Assembly (NCBI GenBank): GCA_963773845.1
Contig: CAVZCU010000012.1
Span: 1,488,001 to 1,552,000 of the forward strand
DNA length: 64,000 nucleotides
Direction: 5' to 3'
Origin: SIAJ01 sp963773845
GTDB taxonomy: Bacteria > Planctomycetota > Planctomycetia > Gemmatales > Gemmataceae
Positions 18,563 to 27,030 of the stretch are shown here, one piece after another. The notes under the pieces were generated by a model, which worked only from the letters and a program-made list of their open reading frames with translations, was not told the origin of the DNA and did not search any database. The position numbers were made by a program, and so were the translations under genes. How positions within the stretch are numbered: position 1 is the first letter of the stretch; each line of letters starts with the position of its first letter.

Positions 18563-20263
18563 ATGAATAACAAGAACGACCTCGGCGGGATCATCCATAC
18601 CTATCTCGGTTATGATCCGGTCCACTTCCCGTCCCCGAACGCTCCGCCCCCCGATCTCGCAACACCCGCCATGGAGCATCTGCTCTTCTATGGCAATACG
18701 CGACGGCTGACCGAGGAAGAGCTGGCGGACGCGGTTCACATTGATCCTTCCCAGATTCGAGGTCTGGGCCCGAGCCTGGAAGCAATCGCCGAAATGCTTC
18801 GGGAGCGAAAGCGTAAGATCCTCGCTACTTATGAGACCTCGGCCGCTCAGGAAGCCGCTCACAAACAGTTCCACGATGCCGCGGACAAGGCCCAGCCTCC
18901 GAAGAAGCTGAGCGATCGATTTCGTCGGGCCGTCCAAGAAGAACAACTGAGCGACCTGGAGAATCTCTTTTACGCCGTCGGCAATGACCGCGACCCGTTT
19001 GCCCACGCGCTCGTCTCACTATCCGACAAGCTCGGCAACAAATATCTCGTGGACGAACTCGCTGGCAAATACGACTTCACCGGCCGAGAGCGCATGACAG
19101 TGCCGAAGGCGCTTGAAGTCAAGGAAGAACTCGAGACGATCGACAAGCTGCTCGAACAAATCGAAGAGGCCAAGAAGAACGCCAAGGTTGGCATTATTGA
19201 CATGGACGAACTGTCCGAGTTCATTAACGGCGAGGAGATGGAGAACCTCCGCAACCTTCAGCAACAGATCAACGAATACTTGCGCGACCAGGCCGAACGC
19301 CAGGGGATCGAGCAGGATCGAAAAGGCTTTCGGCTCACTCCGAAAGCGTATCGACTGTTCCAGTCGAAGGTTCTCTCGACGATCTTCAACGAATTACAGG
19401 CCTCCAAGTCCGGCCGGCATCCGGAAGCCGTCACCGGCGAAGGGGCGGTGGAAACGCAGCGTACCAAGCCATACGAGTTCGGCGACTCGGTCACGCACAT
19501 GGACATCCCGGGCACGCTGATCAACGCCATGTTGCGAAATGGCCCGGGCCTGCCCATGCGATTGAAGCCCGAGGATATCGAGATTCACCGGACCAAGTTG
19601 AATCCGAAAGCGGCCACGTGCGTGCTGCTCGACATGTCCGGGTCGATGCGTTATGGCGAACTCTATTTCAACGTCAAGCGCATGGGGCTTGCACTCGACG
19701 GCTTGATTCGGAGCGAGTATCCGGGCGATTTTCTGCAATTCATTGAGATGTATACCTTCGCCAAGCCGCGACATGTCTCGGAGATTCCCAATTTGATGCC
19801 CAAGCCGGTGACCATCTATAACTCGATCGTGCGGCTCAAAGCGGATATGAGCGATCCGAACATCAGTGAATTGCAATTGCCGCCGCACTTCACGAACATC
19901 CAGCATGCCATGCAGCTCGGTCGAAAATTCCTGGCCAACCAGGACACACCGAACCGGCAATTGGTGTTGATCACGGACGGCCTGCCGACGGCTCATTTCG
20001 AAGGCAACATGCTTTATCTGCTCTATCCGCCCGACCAGCGGACCGAAGACGCCACCATGCGCGAAGCCCATTTGTGCGCTCGCGAAGGGATTACCATCAA
20101 CATCTTTCTGTTGCAGAGTTGGAGTCAATCGGAAGAGGATGTTCGCTTCGCCTACCGCATGGCCGAGACAACGAAAGGGCGAGTCATCTTCACCGCGGGC
20201 AACGACCTCGATCGCTTCGTCGTGTGGGACTACATCAAGCGCAAGAAGTCGATCGTGTCGTAA
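18563..20263 (+). CDS. VWA domain protein
   Basis: A 566-residue soluble protein. The N-terminal half is mostly helical and charged, with a likely coiled coil around EELETIDKLLEQIEEAKKN. The C-terminal half is a von Willebrand A domain with an intact metal site: DMSGSMRYGE (DxSxS), a later Thr, and LVLITDGLPTAH. ATG 18563 was chosen because it opens the conserved-looking MNNKNDLGGIIHTYLGYDP; the frame upstream is only the shadow of the PP2C 3' end. VWA proteins of this layout usually work with a MoxR-type AAA ATPase, but none lies nearby. It may be co-transcribed with the PP2C phosphatase, 31 nt upstream. Confidence 0.88.
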   Translation: MNNKNDLGGIIHTYLGYDPVHFPSPNAPPPDLATPAMEHLLFYGNTRRLTEEELADAVHIDPSQIRGLGPSLEAIAEMLRERKRKILATYETSAAQEAAHKQFHDAADKAQPPKKLSDRFRRAVQEEQLSDLENLFYAVGNDRDPFAHALVSLSDKLGNKYLVDELAGKYDFTGRERMTVPKALEVKEELETIDKLLEQIEEAKKNAKVGIIDMDELSEFINGEEMENLRNLQQQINEYLRDQAERQGIEQDRKGFRLTPKAYRLFQSKVLSTIFNELQASKSGRHPEAVTGEGAVETQRTKPYEFGDSVTHMDIPGTLINAMLRNGPGLPMRLKPEDIEIHRTKLNPKAATCVLLDMSGSMRYGELYFNVKRMGLALDGLIRSEYPGDFLQFIEMYTFAKPRHVSEIPNLMPKPVTIYNSIVRLKADMSDPNISELQLPPHFTNIQHAMQLGRKFLANQDTPNRQLVLITDGLPTAHFEGNMLYLLYPPDQRTEDATMREAHLCAREGITINIFLLQSWSQSEEDVRFAYRMAETTKGRVIFTAGNDLDRFVVWDYIKRKKSIVS

Positions 20264-20283
20264 GCCCATGCACGCCGAATCGG

Positions 20284-20359
20284 GCGAGCCGAGCGGCGTA
20301 AGCCGCCGGGTGATGACTTTACCCCGTGATCACCCGGCGGCTTACGCCGCTCGGCTCGC
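20284..20359. repeat. Perfect 31-bp inverted repeat with GAGCGGCGTAAGCCGCC core
   Basis: Arms 20284-20314 and 20329-20359 are perfectly complementary over 31 bp with a 14-nt loop. It lies between the convergent VWA and desaturase-like genes, and the last codons and stop of the latter are inside the right arm. It could work as a two-way terminator. A 17-nt piece of the arm also occurs inside the carboxyltransferase gene at 23737, so it is a dispersed repeat. Confidence 0.85.
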
Positions 20360-21412
20360 TTTGTCCTGATTTGCAAACCACGGCATCTGCGGATGCTCGT
20401 GCTTCTCAACATGCCGCTGCTGATCCAGCGGAAATAACAGCAGCTTTCCGAGCAACCCCGGCTTGCGATCCCACGCCACCTGCCCGGGCGGCAAGTTGCC
20501 GTGCTGCCGCCACTGGCGGATCAGGTAGAGCGTGGCTGTCGTCGTGAACATCGGCCCCATCCAAAGAGCGATGTAATTCAGCACCGCCGATCGGCCGGTC
20601 AAAAATGTGGTCCAGCCGAGACCCGCGTTCACGAGTGAAACAAACGTGAGCCGCATCAGCGTCATGATCTTGGGCGAATAGACTCCGTGCAGTTTGCCGC
20701 GGTGGAACTTGGAATCGGGCAGTAGCCAAAAGATCAGGAACGCGATCAGCCAGGCGCTTGGCAACACATAAGTCAGTACCGCCTCCGTGGTGTAGTCGCT
20801 GAGTCTATGCCGGAAGAAGTAGAGTGCCAGCAGGATCGCGAACGTCACCAGAATGTAGGCGGTGCCCACATGGAGTGCGACTTTCGATGGTGGCCGGGTG
20901 GGATCGTAGAAGGGGTTGTTCGGATTCCGCTCGAAGTTGTAATTCTGCCTGAGCGAGATCCAGCGGATGATTGCCGACAGGCGCAGCAAGCGGCCGACCC
21001 GGAGCGGCCAGAACCCGGCCCGTCGGGCGATGACCAGCTCCGCGTCGCGATCGGGGTCGTTGGGAAACTCGTAATGGGCGAGAACTTGCTGGCGCACGTG
21101 ATGCGTCGCCAGCGAGAACGGAAAGTGGATGAGCCAATCGCCGACGAGTTCGTTGAGCCAGCGATTGCGGAAGAGCAGCCCCTGAGCGGCTTCCTGCCCA
21201 AGGATCAATAGGCGATGCTGGGCGGGGCCGATCAGTGCGACAGCTAGCAAGCCAACGGGAATATCGGTCCACGCCGGCAGCCGATGTTCGCGCCAGCGAA
21301 AAAACCCAAGCGCTGCCAACACCACAACGGCAATGTAGCCATATGTCGTGACAATCGGCAACCAGTTACGCCAATTGTTCGCCGCTCGCGGCGTAGCGCG
21401 TTCATTCCCCAT
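20342..21412 (-). CDS. Fatty-acid-desaturase-like membrane protein with degenerate histidine boxes
   Basis: A protein of about 356 residues (ATG 21412; TTG 21430 is possible) with several membrane segments (PIVTTYGYIAVVVLAALGFF, ALHVGTAYILVTFAILLALYF, VLPSAWLIAFLIFWLLP). The stretch ILGQEAAQGLLFRNRWLNEL followed by LATHHVRQQVLAHYEFPNDPD has the layout of desaturases, where the first box is HExxH and the second HxxHH. Here the first reads QEAAQ and the second HYEF, so both first-box histidines and a later one are replaced. Iron binding is therefore doubtful, and it may be a non-catalytic relative. Family assignment rests on my memory of desaturase sequences. Its final residues are encoded by the 31-bp palindrome. 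Confidence 0.6.
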   Translation of the reverse strand: MGNERATPRAANNWRNWLPIVTTYGYIAVVVLAALGFFRWREHRLPAWTDIPVGLLAVALIGPAQHRLLILGQEAAQGLLFRNRWLNELVGDWLIHFPFSLATHHVRQQVLAHYEFPNDPDRDAELVIARRAGFWPLRVGRLLRLSAIIRWISLRQNYNFERNPNNPFYDPTRPPSKVALHVGTAYILVTFAILLALYFFRHRLSDYTTEAVLTYVLPSAWLIAFLIFWLLPDSKFHRGKLHGVYSPKIMTLMRLTFVSLVNAGLGWTTFLTGRSAVLNYIALWMGPMFTTTATLYLIRQWRQHGNLPPGQVAWDRKPGLLGKLLLFPLDQQRHVEKHEHPQMPWFANQDKASRAA

Positions 21413-21510
21413 CGTCGAATTGGCCTTCAACTCCGTCGGGCGAGCCGGTAGGCTATCACAACCTTTACAACGGCACGAGGCCGATTCTCGACGCGTCAGG
21501 GACGAACGCG

Positions 21511-22767
21511 ATGCACTGGCTATTGATCGGCTACATGTTCCTGTTCATCCACCGGCCATTCGAGCATTGGCCGATCTTGGGTGATTTGCACGTCGAACGC
21601 GTCTACATGCTCGGTCTGGTTCTAGTCTGGGCGGTTTATCCGGGCAAGCGCTGGATTCCCAACCTGCAGCACTTCGCCTACTTTGCGTTTGCATTGGCCG
21701 TGTTTTTTTGCTGGTCGATGTCCCCCTGGGCCGATCAAGGTCAAATCGTTGTCGAGAATTGGTTCAAGATCCTGGTCTTCTACATTTTGTTTGTCACCTC
21801 CATCAACGATGAAAAGGGGCTGCGTCGGCTCGCGGGTGGGTTCCTGTTGGTCATGGCCATCTACATGCTGCATTCGCTGCGCGAGTTTATTGGCGGGCAC
21901 TACACGTATCGCATGGGCATCGTGCGGATGCTCGGCGTTGATACTTCCTTGGGCGATCCGAACAGTTTTGGCGCGAGCATCGTCTTCGCCTTACCATTTG
22001 CACGGGCCTTCTGGCAAAGTTGCAAACAGCGTTGGATCCAGTTCGCACTTGTCGGCTACGTCGGCTTATCGGTCGGTTGTATCCTGTTGACCGGATCGCG
22101 GTCATCGTTCTTGGGCATGCTCTTGTGGGGCGGGTTCGTGATTCTCCGCAGTCGGCATCGCTGGCTCGGCATCGCTGCTGCCTCGGTCGGTGCTCCGCTC
22201 GTGTTCATGCTCTTGCCCGAATCGCTCCAGTTGCGATTCGAGACAATTGTGAACCCGGACGTTGGCCCCAAGAACGCGCAGGTGTCAGGTGAAGGTCGCA
22301 TTAAGGGCCTCGTCACCGGTATGGAGTTGTTTGAAAAGTATCCCGCCACCGGCATCGGCCCCGGCTCATGGCGGCCAGCGACGGGAAGCAAATTGGAGTC
22401 ACACAATCTTTATGGACAACTCTGCGGCGAAATGGGCTTGCCCGGCGTAATCACTTTCGGCGCGATTCTCGGGTGCTTCGCCTGGAACCTGTCCAAGCTC
22501 AAACGTTGCGCCCGTCGGGATCCGGCCGGCACGAGTGCTTTCGAATATCACATTGGATCGGCCGTCGCGATGTCCATCTTTCTGATCTTGTTCGAAGGGA
22601 ATTTCGGCCACAATCTCTTCCGACACAATTGGCTGTGGTTCGGGGGATTCTTGATCATTGCGCTGCATGTGGCGAAGCACAGAATTGCGGTCGGATACCA
22701 GAATACACGCGTTCCAGTGACTGGTCGAATCATGAGTTGGCGGGTCCGAGCAGGCACGGTCGCGTAG
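21511..22767 (+). CDS. O-antigen ligase/polymerase-like membrane protein
   Basis: A 418-residue inner-membrane protein with about ten hydrophobic segments. The Wzy/WaaL features are present: SLGDPNSFGASIVFALPFA, GCILLTGSRSSFLGMLL, and a large periplasmic loop (about 240-310) with GRIKGLVTGMELFEKYPATGIGPGSW and SHNLYGQLCGEMGLPG. Such proteins join lipid-linked glycans to a carrier or polymerise them. No other polysaccharide-biosynthesis gene is adjacent, so the glycan is unknown. ATG 21511 opens directly into the first membrane helix. Confidence 0.88.
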   Translation: MHWLLIGYMFLFIHRPFEHWPILGDLHVERVYMLGLVLVWAVYPGKRWIPNLQHFAYFAFALAVFFCWSMSPWADQGQIVVENWFKILVFYILFVTSINDEKGLRRLAGGFLLVMAIYMLHSLREFIGGHYTYRMGIVRMLGVDTSLGDPNSFGASIVFALPFARAFWQSCKQRWIQFALVGYVGLSVGCILLTGSRSSFLGMLLWGGFVILRSRHRWLGIAAASVGAPLVFMLLPESLQLRFETIVNPDVGPKNAQVSGEGRIKGLVTGMELFEKYPATGIGPGSWRPATGSKLESHNLYGQLCGEMGLPGVITFGAILGCFAWNLSKLKRCARRDPAGTSAFEYHIGSAVAMSIFLILFEGNFGHNLFRHNWLWFGGFLIIALHVAKHRIAVGYQNTRVPVTGRIMSWRVRAGTVA

Positions 22768-22821
22768 TCAAATGCCGCATTCGCGCGTACAACGGGAGCG
22801 CCTGCCTTGTCGAGGATCGGC

Positions 22822-22973
22822 ATGCGCTTCCTCGTGGGAGTCGCCCTCGTTTTCGCGGCGATGCCAGAATTGGCCGGTGGTACGCAGCCGAACGCATTTC
22901 GAACGAATACGCCAACTGGATCAAGCAACACCCGGCGGGCTCGAAGGCGTCGACCTTGCCGCCCAAGCAATGA
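22822..22973 (+). CDS. Possible small secreted protein, frame uncertain
   Basis: ATG 22822 (GAGG shortly upstream) starts MRFLVGVALVFAAMPELAGG, a good signal peptide. About 17 codons later the frame that looks protein-like is a different one, WYAAERISNEYANWIKQHPAG up to TGA at 22971-22973, just before the carboxyltransferase start. A one-base deletion near 22875 would join them into a protein of about 50 residues. Function unknown; it could be chance. Confidence 0.35.
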
Positions 22974-22994
22974 ATTGAATCGAAGGGACCCAAC

Positions 22995-24547
22995 GTGGAC
23001 GACCTTGCCAACCAGGAAGAGCGGATTCGCCTCGGCGGCGGGCCGAAGGCGATTGAACGACAGCACGATAAGAATCGTCTGACCGCCCGCGAGCGCATCG
23101 AACGTCTGGCGGAGCCCGGCAGCTTTTTTGAATTGGGCCTGTGGGCCGCGTGGAACATGTACGCCGAATGGGGCGGCGTCCGTCGGCCGGGGTGGTGACG
23201 GGCATCGGCACAGTTGCGAATCGGCGAGTCATGATTATCGCCAACGACGCGACCGTGAAGGCCGGCGCCTTCTTTCCGATGACTTGCAAGAAAGTGCTGC
23301 GGGCCCAGCGGATTGCGCACGAGAATCGCCTGCCGCTCGTTTACCTGGTCGATTCGGCCGGCGTGTTTCTGCCGCTTCAGGATGAAGTGTTTCCCGATGA
23401 AGACGACTTCGGTCGTATCTTCCGCAACAACGCGGTGATCTCCGCCGACGGCATTCCGCAGTTCGCAGCGATCATGGGCAATTGCGTGGCCGGCGGCGGC
23501 TATCTGCCGGTGCTCTGCGACAAGCTGCTCATGACCGACGGCAGCGGTCTCTACCTTGCGGGCCCGGCTCTCGTAAAGGCGGCCATCGGTCAGACAGTCA
23601 GTCACGAGGAACTCGGCGGCGCACAAATGCACGCGGCCATTAGCGGCACGATCGATTTTCGCGAGCCAGATGAACCGAGTTGCCTGGAGCGCCTGCAGCG
23701 ACTGATTGAAGCGTTGCCGCCCGATCCAGCCGAGCGGAGCGGCGTAAGCCGCCCGATGCTGTCCGAATGGTCGCCATTTACCGGACAGTCCGAACACGAC
23801 GTTCGCGACCTGATTAGCAACATCCTCGATGACGCACCATTCGACGAATACAAGGCCGAGTTTGGGCAATCGCTCGTTTGCGGTTTTGGCCGCCTGGGCG
23901 GAGTCGCGGTCGGCGTGGTCGCCAATCAACGCAAACGCTCCAAGCCGGCGCACGGACCGATGCAATACGGAGGAGTCATCTATGTCGACTCCGCCGACAA
24001 GGCCGCCCGCTTCGTCATGGATTGCAATCAGACGCGCGTCCCGATCATCTTCTTGCAAAATGTGAACGGCTTTATGGTTGGCAAAGATGCGGAGCAGGCG
24101 GGGATCATTCGCTCCGGCGCCAAGCTGGTGAACGCGATTTCCAACAGCGTCGTGCCGAAGATCACGGTCATCACCGGCGGTTCGTTCGGGGCCGGGAACT
24201 ACGCTCTGTGTGGCAAGGCATTCGATCCACGCTTTATCTTCGCCTGGCCGAACGCCCGCTACGCCGTCATGGGCGGCGACCAGGCGGCGAACACGCTGCT
24301 CGACATTCAGGTGACCGCCCTCAAGCGGGCCGGCAAGGAAATTGACGCCGCCGAACTGGCCGAACTGCGCGACAAGGTGAAGGCATCGTACGACGAGAAG
24401 ACCGATGTGCGCTACGCCGCCGCCCGGCTGTGGGTCGATCGGATCGTTCAGCCAGAGGACACGCGCTCAGCATTGCTCACCGCACTCGCCGTGGCTACAC
24501 GACACGACGAGGGCCGAGCATTTCGGACGGGGGTATTGCAAGTTTGA
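22995..24547 (+). CDS. Acyl-CoA carboxylase carboxyltransferase (beta) subunit, one frameshift
   Basis: A carboxyltransferase of about 517 residues, of the propionyl/methylcrotonyl-CoA carboxylase type. It transfers CO2 from carboxybiotin to an acyl-CoA. The first frame gives RIRLGGGPKAIERQHDKNRLTARERI; a one-base deletion near 23180 leads to the frame with PSAGVVTGIGTVANR, MGNCVAGGGYLPVLCD (first oxyanion region), ITGGSFGAGNYALCGKAF (second) and VMGGDQAANTLL. The GTG start has AAGGG upstream. The similarity to the GCCxxAGG and GGSFGAGNY signatures suggests the MCC-like branch (inference). No biotin carboxylase subunit gene is in the window. The linker between the two halves contains a copy of an intergenic repeat. 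Confidence 0.88.
23737..23753 (+). repeat. 17-nt core of the 20.3-kb palindrome inside a coding region
   Basis: GAGCGGCGTAAGCCGCC here is identical to bases within the left arm at 20284-20314. It lies in frame in the carboxyltransferase gene and encodes part of AERSGVSRPM in the linker between its two crotonase-like halves. Confidence 0.75.
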
Positions 24548-24551
24548 GCGA

Positions 24552-25172
24552 TCACGACGTCAGGCCCTGTTCCATCAGATTGGCAATTCCGAATGCGTCC
24601 TCGCCGCCAAGTTCCCGCAGCGCCGCGATCACTTTGTGTCGCCGCTCCGCCGAATGATTCTGAGTGAGCTTCCACTTCCCCTCGATGCGATCGATATCGA
24701 TCTGGAAGCCGACAATGCCGGCGGCGAGACGGCTGATGAACGGATCATCCGCGTCAAATGTCCATGGCATCGTCCGGGGTTGCTCCATCCGTTCGGTCAG
24801 TCGGTGAACGAGCGCGACCAGTTCCCGCGGTTCCTCGATTAATTTCGCACGGCCATACACGTGCACAGCGACATAATTCCACGTCGGCACCACGTTTTCC
24901 GCTTCGTACCAACTGGGTGAAACGTACGCGTGCGGCCCGTTGAAAACGCACAGCACCTGTTGGCCGGCGAGTTGCCGCCAGTGCGGATTAGCCTTCGCCG
25001 TATGTCCGATCAGGATGCCCTTCGAACCGGCAGCTCGGTCGAGGAGGAACGGCAAGTGCGTCGCGAAGGGCACGCCATCGATTTGTGAGACGAGCAGGCC
25101 GAAGGGATGCTGGTCGATAAACAAGTGTAACTTGGACGGGTCAGTTTCGGCAAAGTGGGACGGGACGTACAT
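24552..25172 (-). CDS. PaiB-like FMN-binding negative transcriptional regulator
   Basis: A 206-residue protein of the PaiB family. The start MYVPSHFAETDP at 25172 is the family's standard N-terminus. Further motifs are HPFGLLVSQIDGVPFATHLPFLLD, GHTAKANPHWRQL, NGPHAYVSPSWY and PTWNYVAVHVYG, then GFQIDIDRIEGKWKLTQN near the C-terminus. Members adopt an FMN-binding split-barrel fold; in Bacillus PaiB represses sporulation and protease genes, but the role here may differ. It converges with the carboxyltransferase gene (4 nt between the two stops) and is divergent from the beta-CASP nuclease gene. Confidence 0.93.
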   Translation of the reverse strand: MYVPSHFAETDPSKLHLFIDQHPFGLLVSQIDGVPFATHLPFLLDRAAGSKGILIGHTAKANPHWRQLAGQQVLCVFNGPHAYVSPSWYEAENVVPTWNYVAVHVYGRAKLIEEPRELVALVHRLTERMEQPRTMPWTFDADDPFISRLAAGIVGFQIDIDRIEGKWKLTQNHSAERRHKVIAALRELGGEDAFGIANLMEQGLTS

Positions 25173-25297
25173 TCCGAGTTCTCTCTTGAAAAAGGCTGCG
25201 ACCCGATCAAGGACATGGATCGCGCCAACGGGTTCGGCCGGTATATTAGCAACTTGCTTCGCCCCGTCGCCTGTCAATCGTCTCGTGGAATCCTCGC

Positions 25298-26710
25298 ATG
25301 GCCGCCGTTCCCACTCTGCAATTCCTCGGCGCCGCTGGCACCGTGACCGGTTCGAAGCACCTCGTTCGCCATCGCGGCCAGCAGGTGTTGCTCGATTGCG
25401 GACTGTTCCAGGGACTCAAAGCGCTGCGTCTGCGCAACTGGCTGAAGCCCGAATTCGCCGCCCGCGAGATCCAGTCGGTCGTGCTGAGTCATGCCCATAT
25501 CGATCACAGCGGCTATCTGCCGCTGCTCGTGCAACGGGGATTTCGCGGTGAGATTCACTGCACCGCGGCGACGCACGATCTACTCGAGATTCTGCTGCCC
25601 GATTCCGCCAAGTTGCAGGAGGAAGATGCGGCCCGGGCCAATCGCGAAGGCTACACGAAACATCACCCCGCTCTCCCCCTTTACGACATGGCCGCAGTCA
25701 AGGCGACGCTCAAGCAGGTCCACACGCATCCGTTTGAAAAGCCTTTCGATGTGGCGGGCGAGATGCACGCCGAGTTTCGCCGGGCCGGGCACATCTTGGG
25801 GGCCGCGACGATTGATTTGGCAATCGGCAAACGCGACCCGGTGCGACTCGTTTTCTCTGGCGACATCGGCCGCTATGCCAGTCCGATTCTCCGCGATCCC
25901 GAGCCAGTGCCCGAAGCCGATGTCCTTATTGTGGAATCGACCTACGGCGATCGAATCCATCCGCCGAGCCCAGAGAACGAGCTGGCAGCGATCATCAGCG
26001 ACGCGGCCCAGCGTGGTGGGGCGATCGTTGTGCCCGCTTTTGCCGTCGGCCGCACGCAAGAATTGCTCTGGTATCTGCGTCATCTGGAAGACGCGAGCCG
26101 GATTCCGATCCTGCCGGTTTACATCGACAGCCCGATGGGCGTCGAAGTCTCCGAACTCTATTGTCGCTACACCTCGGAGCACAACTTATCGCTGCGTCAA
26201 TTGCGCGATGACGATTGCAACATGCGGACTCATCGGCAGGTGATGATTCACACGGTTGATGAATCGAAAGCGCTCAACGCTCTTGATGGGCCGTTCATCG
26301 TCATCGCCGGCAGCGGCATGGCGACCGGCGGCCGCGTGCTGCATCATCTCGCCCGACGGCTCAGCGATCCACGAGCCACGGTACTGCTGCCCGGCTATCA
26401 GGCCGAAGGCACCCGCGGCCGGCAATTGCAGGAGGGGGCCAAATCCGTCCACATTCACGGCCGGGACATCGCGGTCAATGCTCAAGTGCACAAAATCGAA
26501 GGGTTATCGGCTCATGGCGATCAGCAAGAGATCCTGCGCTGGTTGCATGGTTTTCAACGTCCGCCGGCCCAATGCTTCTTGGTCCATGGCGAACCCGCTG
26601 CTTCTGACGCGTTGACGAAAGTCATTGAAAACGAACTCGACTGGCCGACCCGGCCCGCCCGAGACGGCGAGGTGGTCGAGATTCGCAGGAATGCCGAATG
26701 GCCCGGGTGA
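25298..26710 (+). CDS. MBL-fold beta-CASP RNA-processing hydrolase
   Basis: A 470-residue zinc-dependent nuclease-like protein of the CPSF73/YSH1 type. The metallo-beta-lactamase site LSHAHIDHSGYLPLL (HxHxDH, about 66-80), later His/Asp ligands in RAGHILGAA and FSGDIGRY, and the beta-CASP motifs VPAFAVGRTQELL, AGSGMATGGRVLHHL and EGLSAHGDQQEIL are all present. It most likely cleaves RNA in the cytoplasm. Family assignment is firm; the substrate is unknown. Confidence 0.95.
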   Translation: MAAVPTLQFLGAAGTVTGSKHLVRHRGQQVLLDCGLFQGLKALRLRNWLKPEFAAREIQSVVLSHAHIDHSGYLPLLVQRGFRGEIHCTAATHDLLEILLPDSAKLQEEDAARANREGYTKHHPALPLYDMAAVKATLKQVHTHPFEKPFDVAGEMHAEFRRAGHILGAATIDLAIGKRDPVRLVFSGDIGRYASPILRDPEPVPEADVLIVESTYGDRIHPPSPENELAAIISDAAQRGGAIVVPAFAVGRTQELLWYLRHLEDASRIPILPVYIDSPMGVEVSELYCRYTSEHNLSLRQLRDDDCNMRTHRQVMIHTVDESKALNALDGPFIVIAGSGMATGGRVLHHLARRLSDPRATVLLPGYQAEGTRGRQLQEGAKSVHIHGRDIAVNAQVHKIEGLSAHGDQQEILRWLHGFQRPPAQCFLVHGEPAASDALTKVIENELDWPTRPARDGEVVEIRRNAEWPG

Positions 26711-27030
26711 AACACGTTTGTCCCTCCCCTCTTCATTTCGAGTGAACCTTACGCCCACCCGGGGCGTCTCAATCATGGGGCAATGCGCCCGAGTGTGTCA
26801 AGCGCGGGCAATGGCCATAAATGGCCAATTTCCTGCCCCGGACATTCTGCCATGAAACAGAATGGAACACTTTGACACACTCAAAAAAGATACTGTTCCG
26901 CGCAACCACCCATTATCGCGCACCGGAGGAACCTCACATACCTCGGCCCGAACGTTTCCAATTCCGAATCCGCCGGTAGAATGTCCCCGCCTACCCTCCG
27001 TCACCTTCCCGTGCAAACGGATTATTCGCG
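26711..27030. other. 320-base intergenic region with three small inverted repeats
   Basis: Between the beta-CASP gene and the large mosaic gene. It holds GAGTGTGTCAA near 26790 matched by TTGACACACTC near 26873, GGCCATAAATGGCC near 26812, and CATTCTG...CAGAATG near 26845-26866. These could be operator sites for the large downstream gene. No ORF or RNA recognised. Confidence 0.45.
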
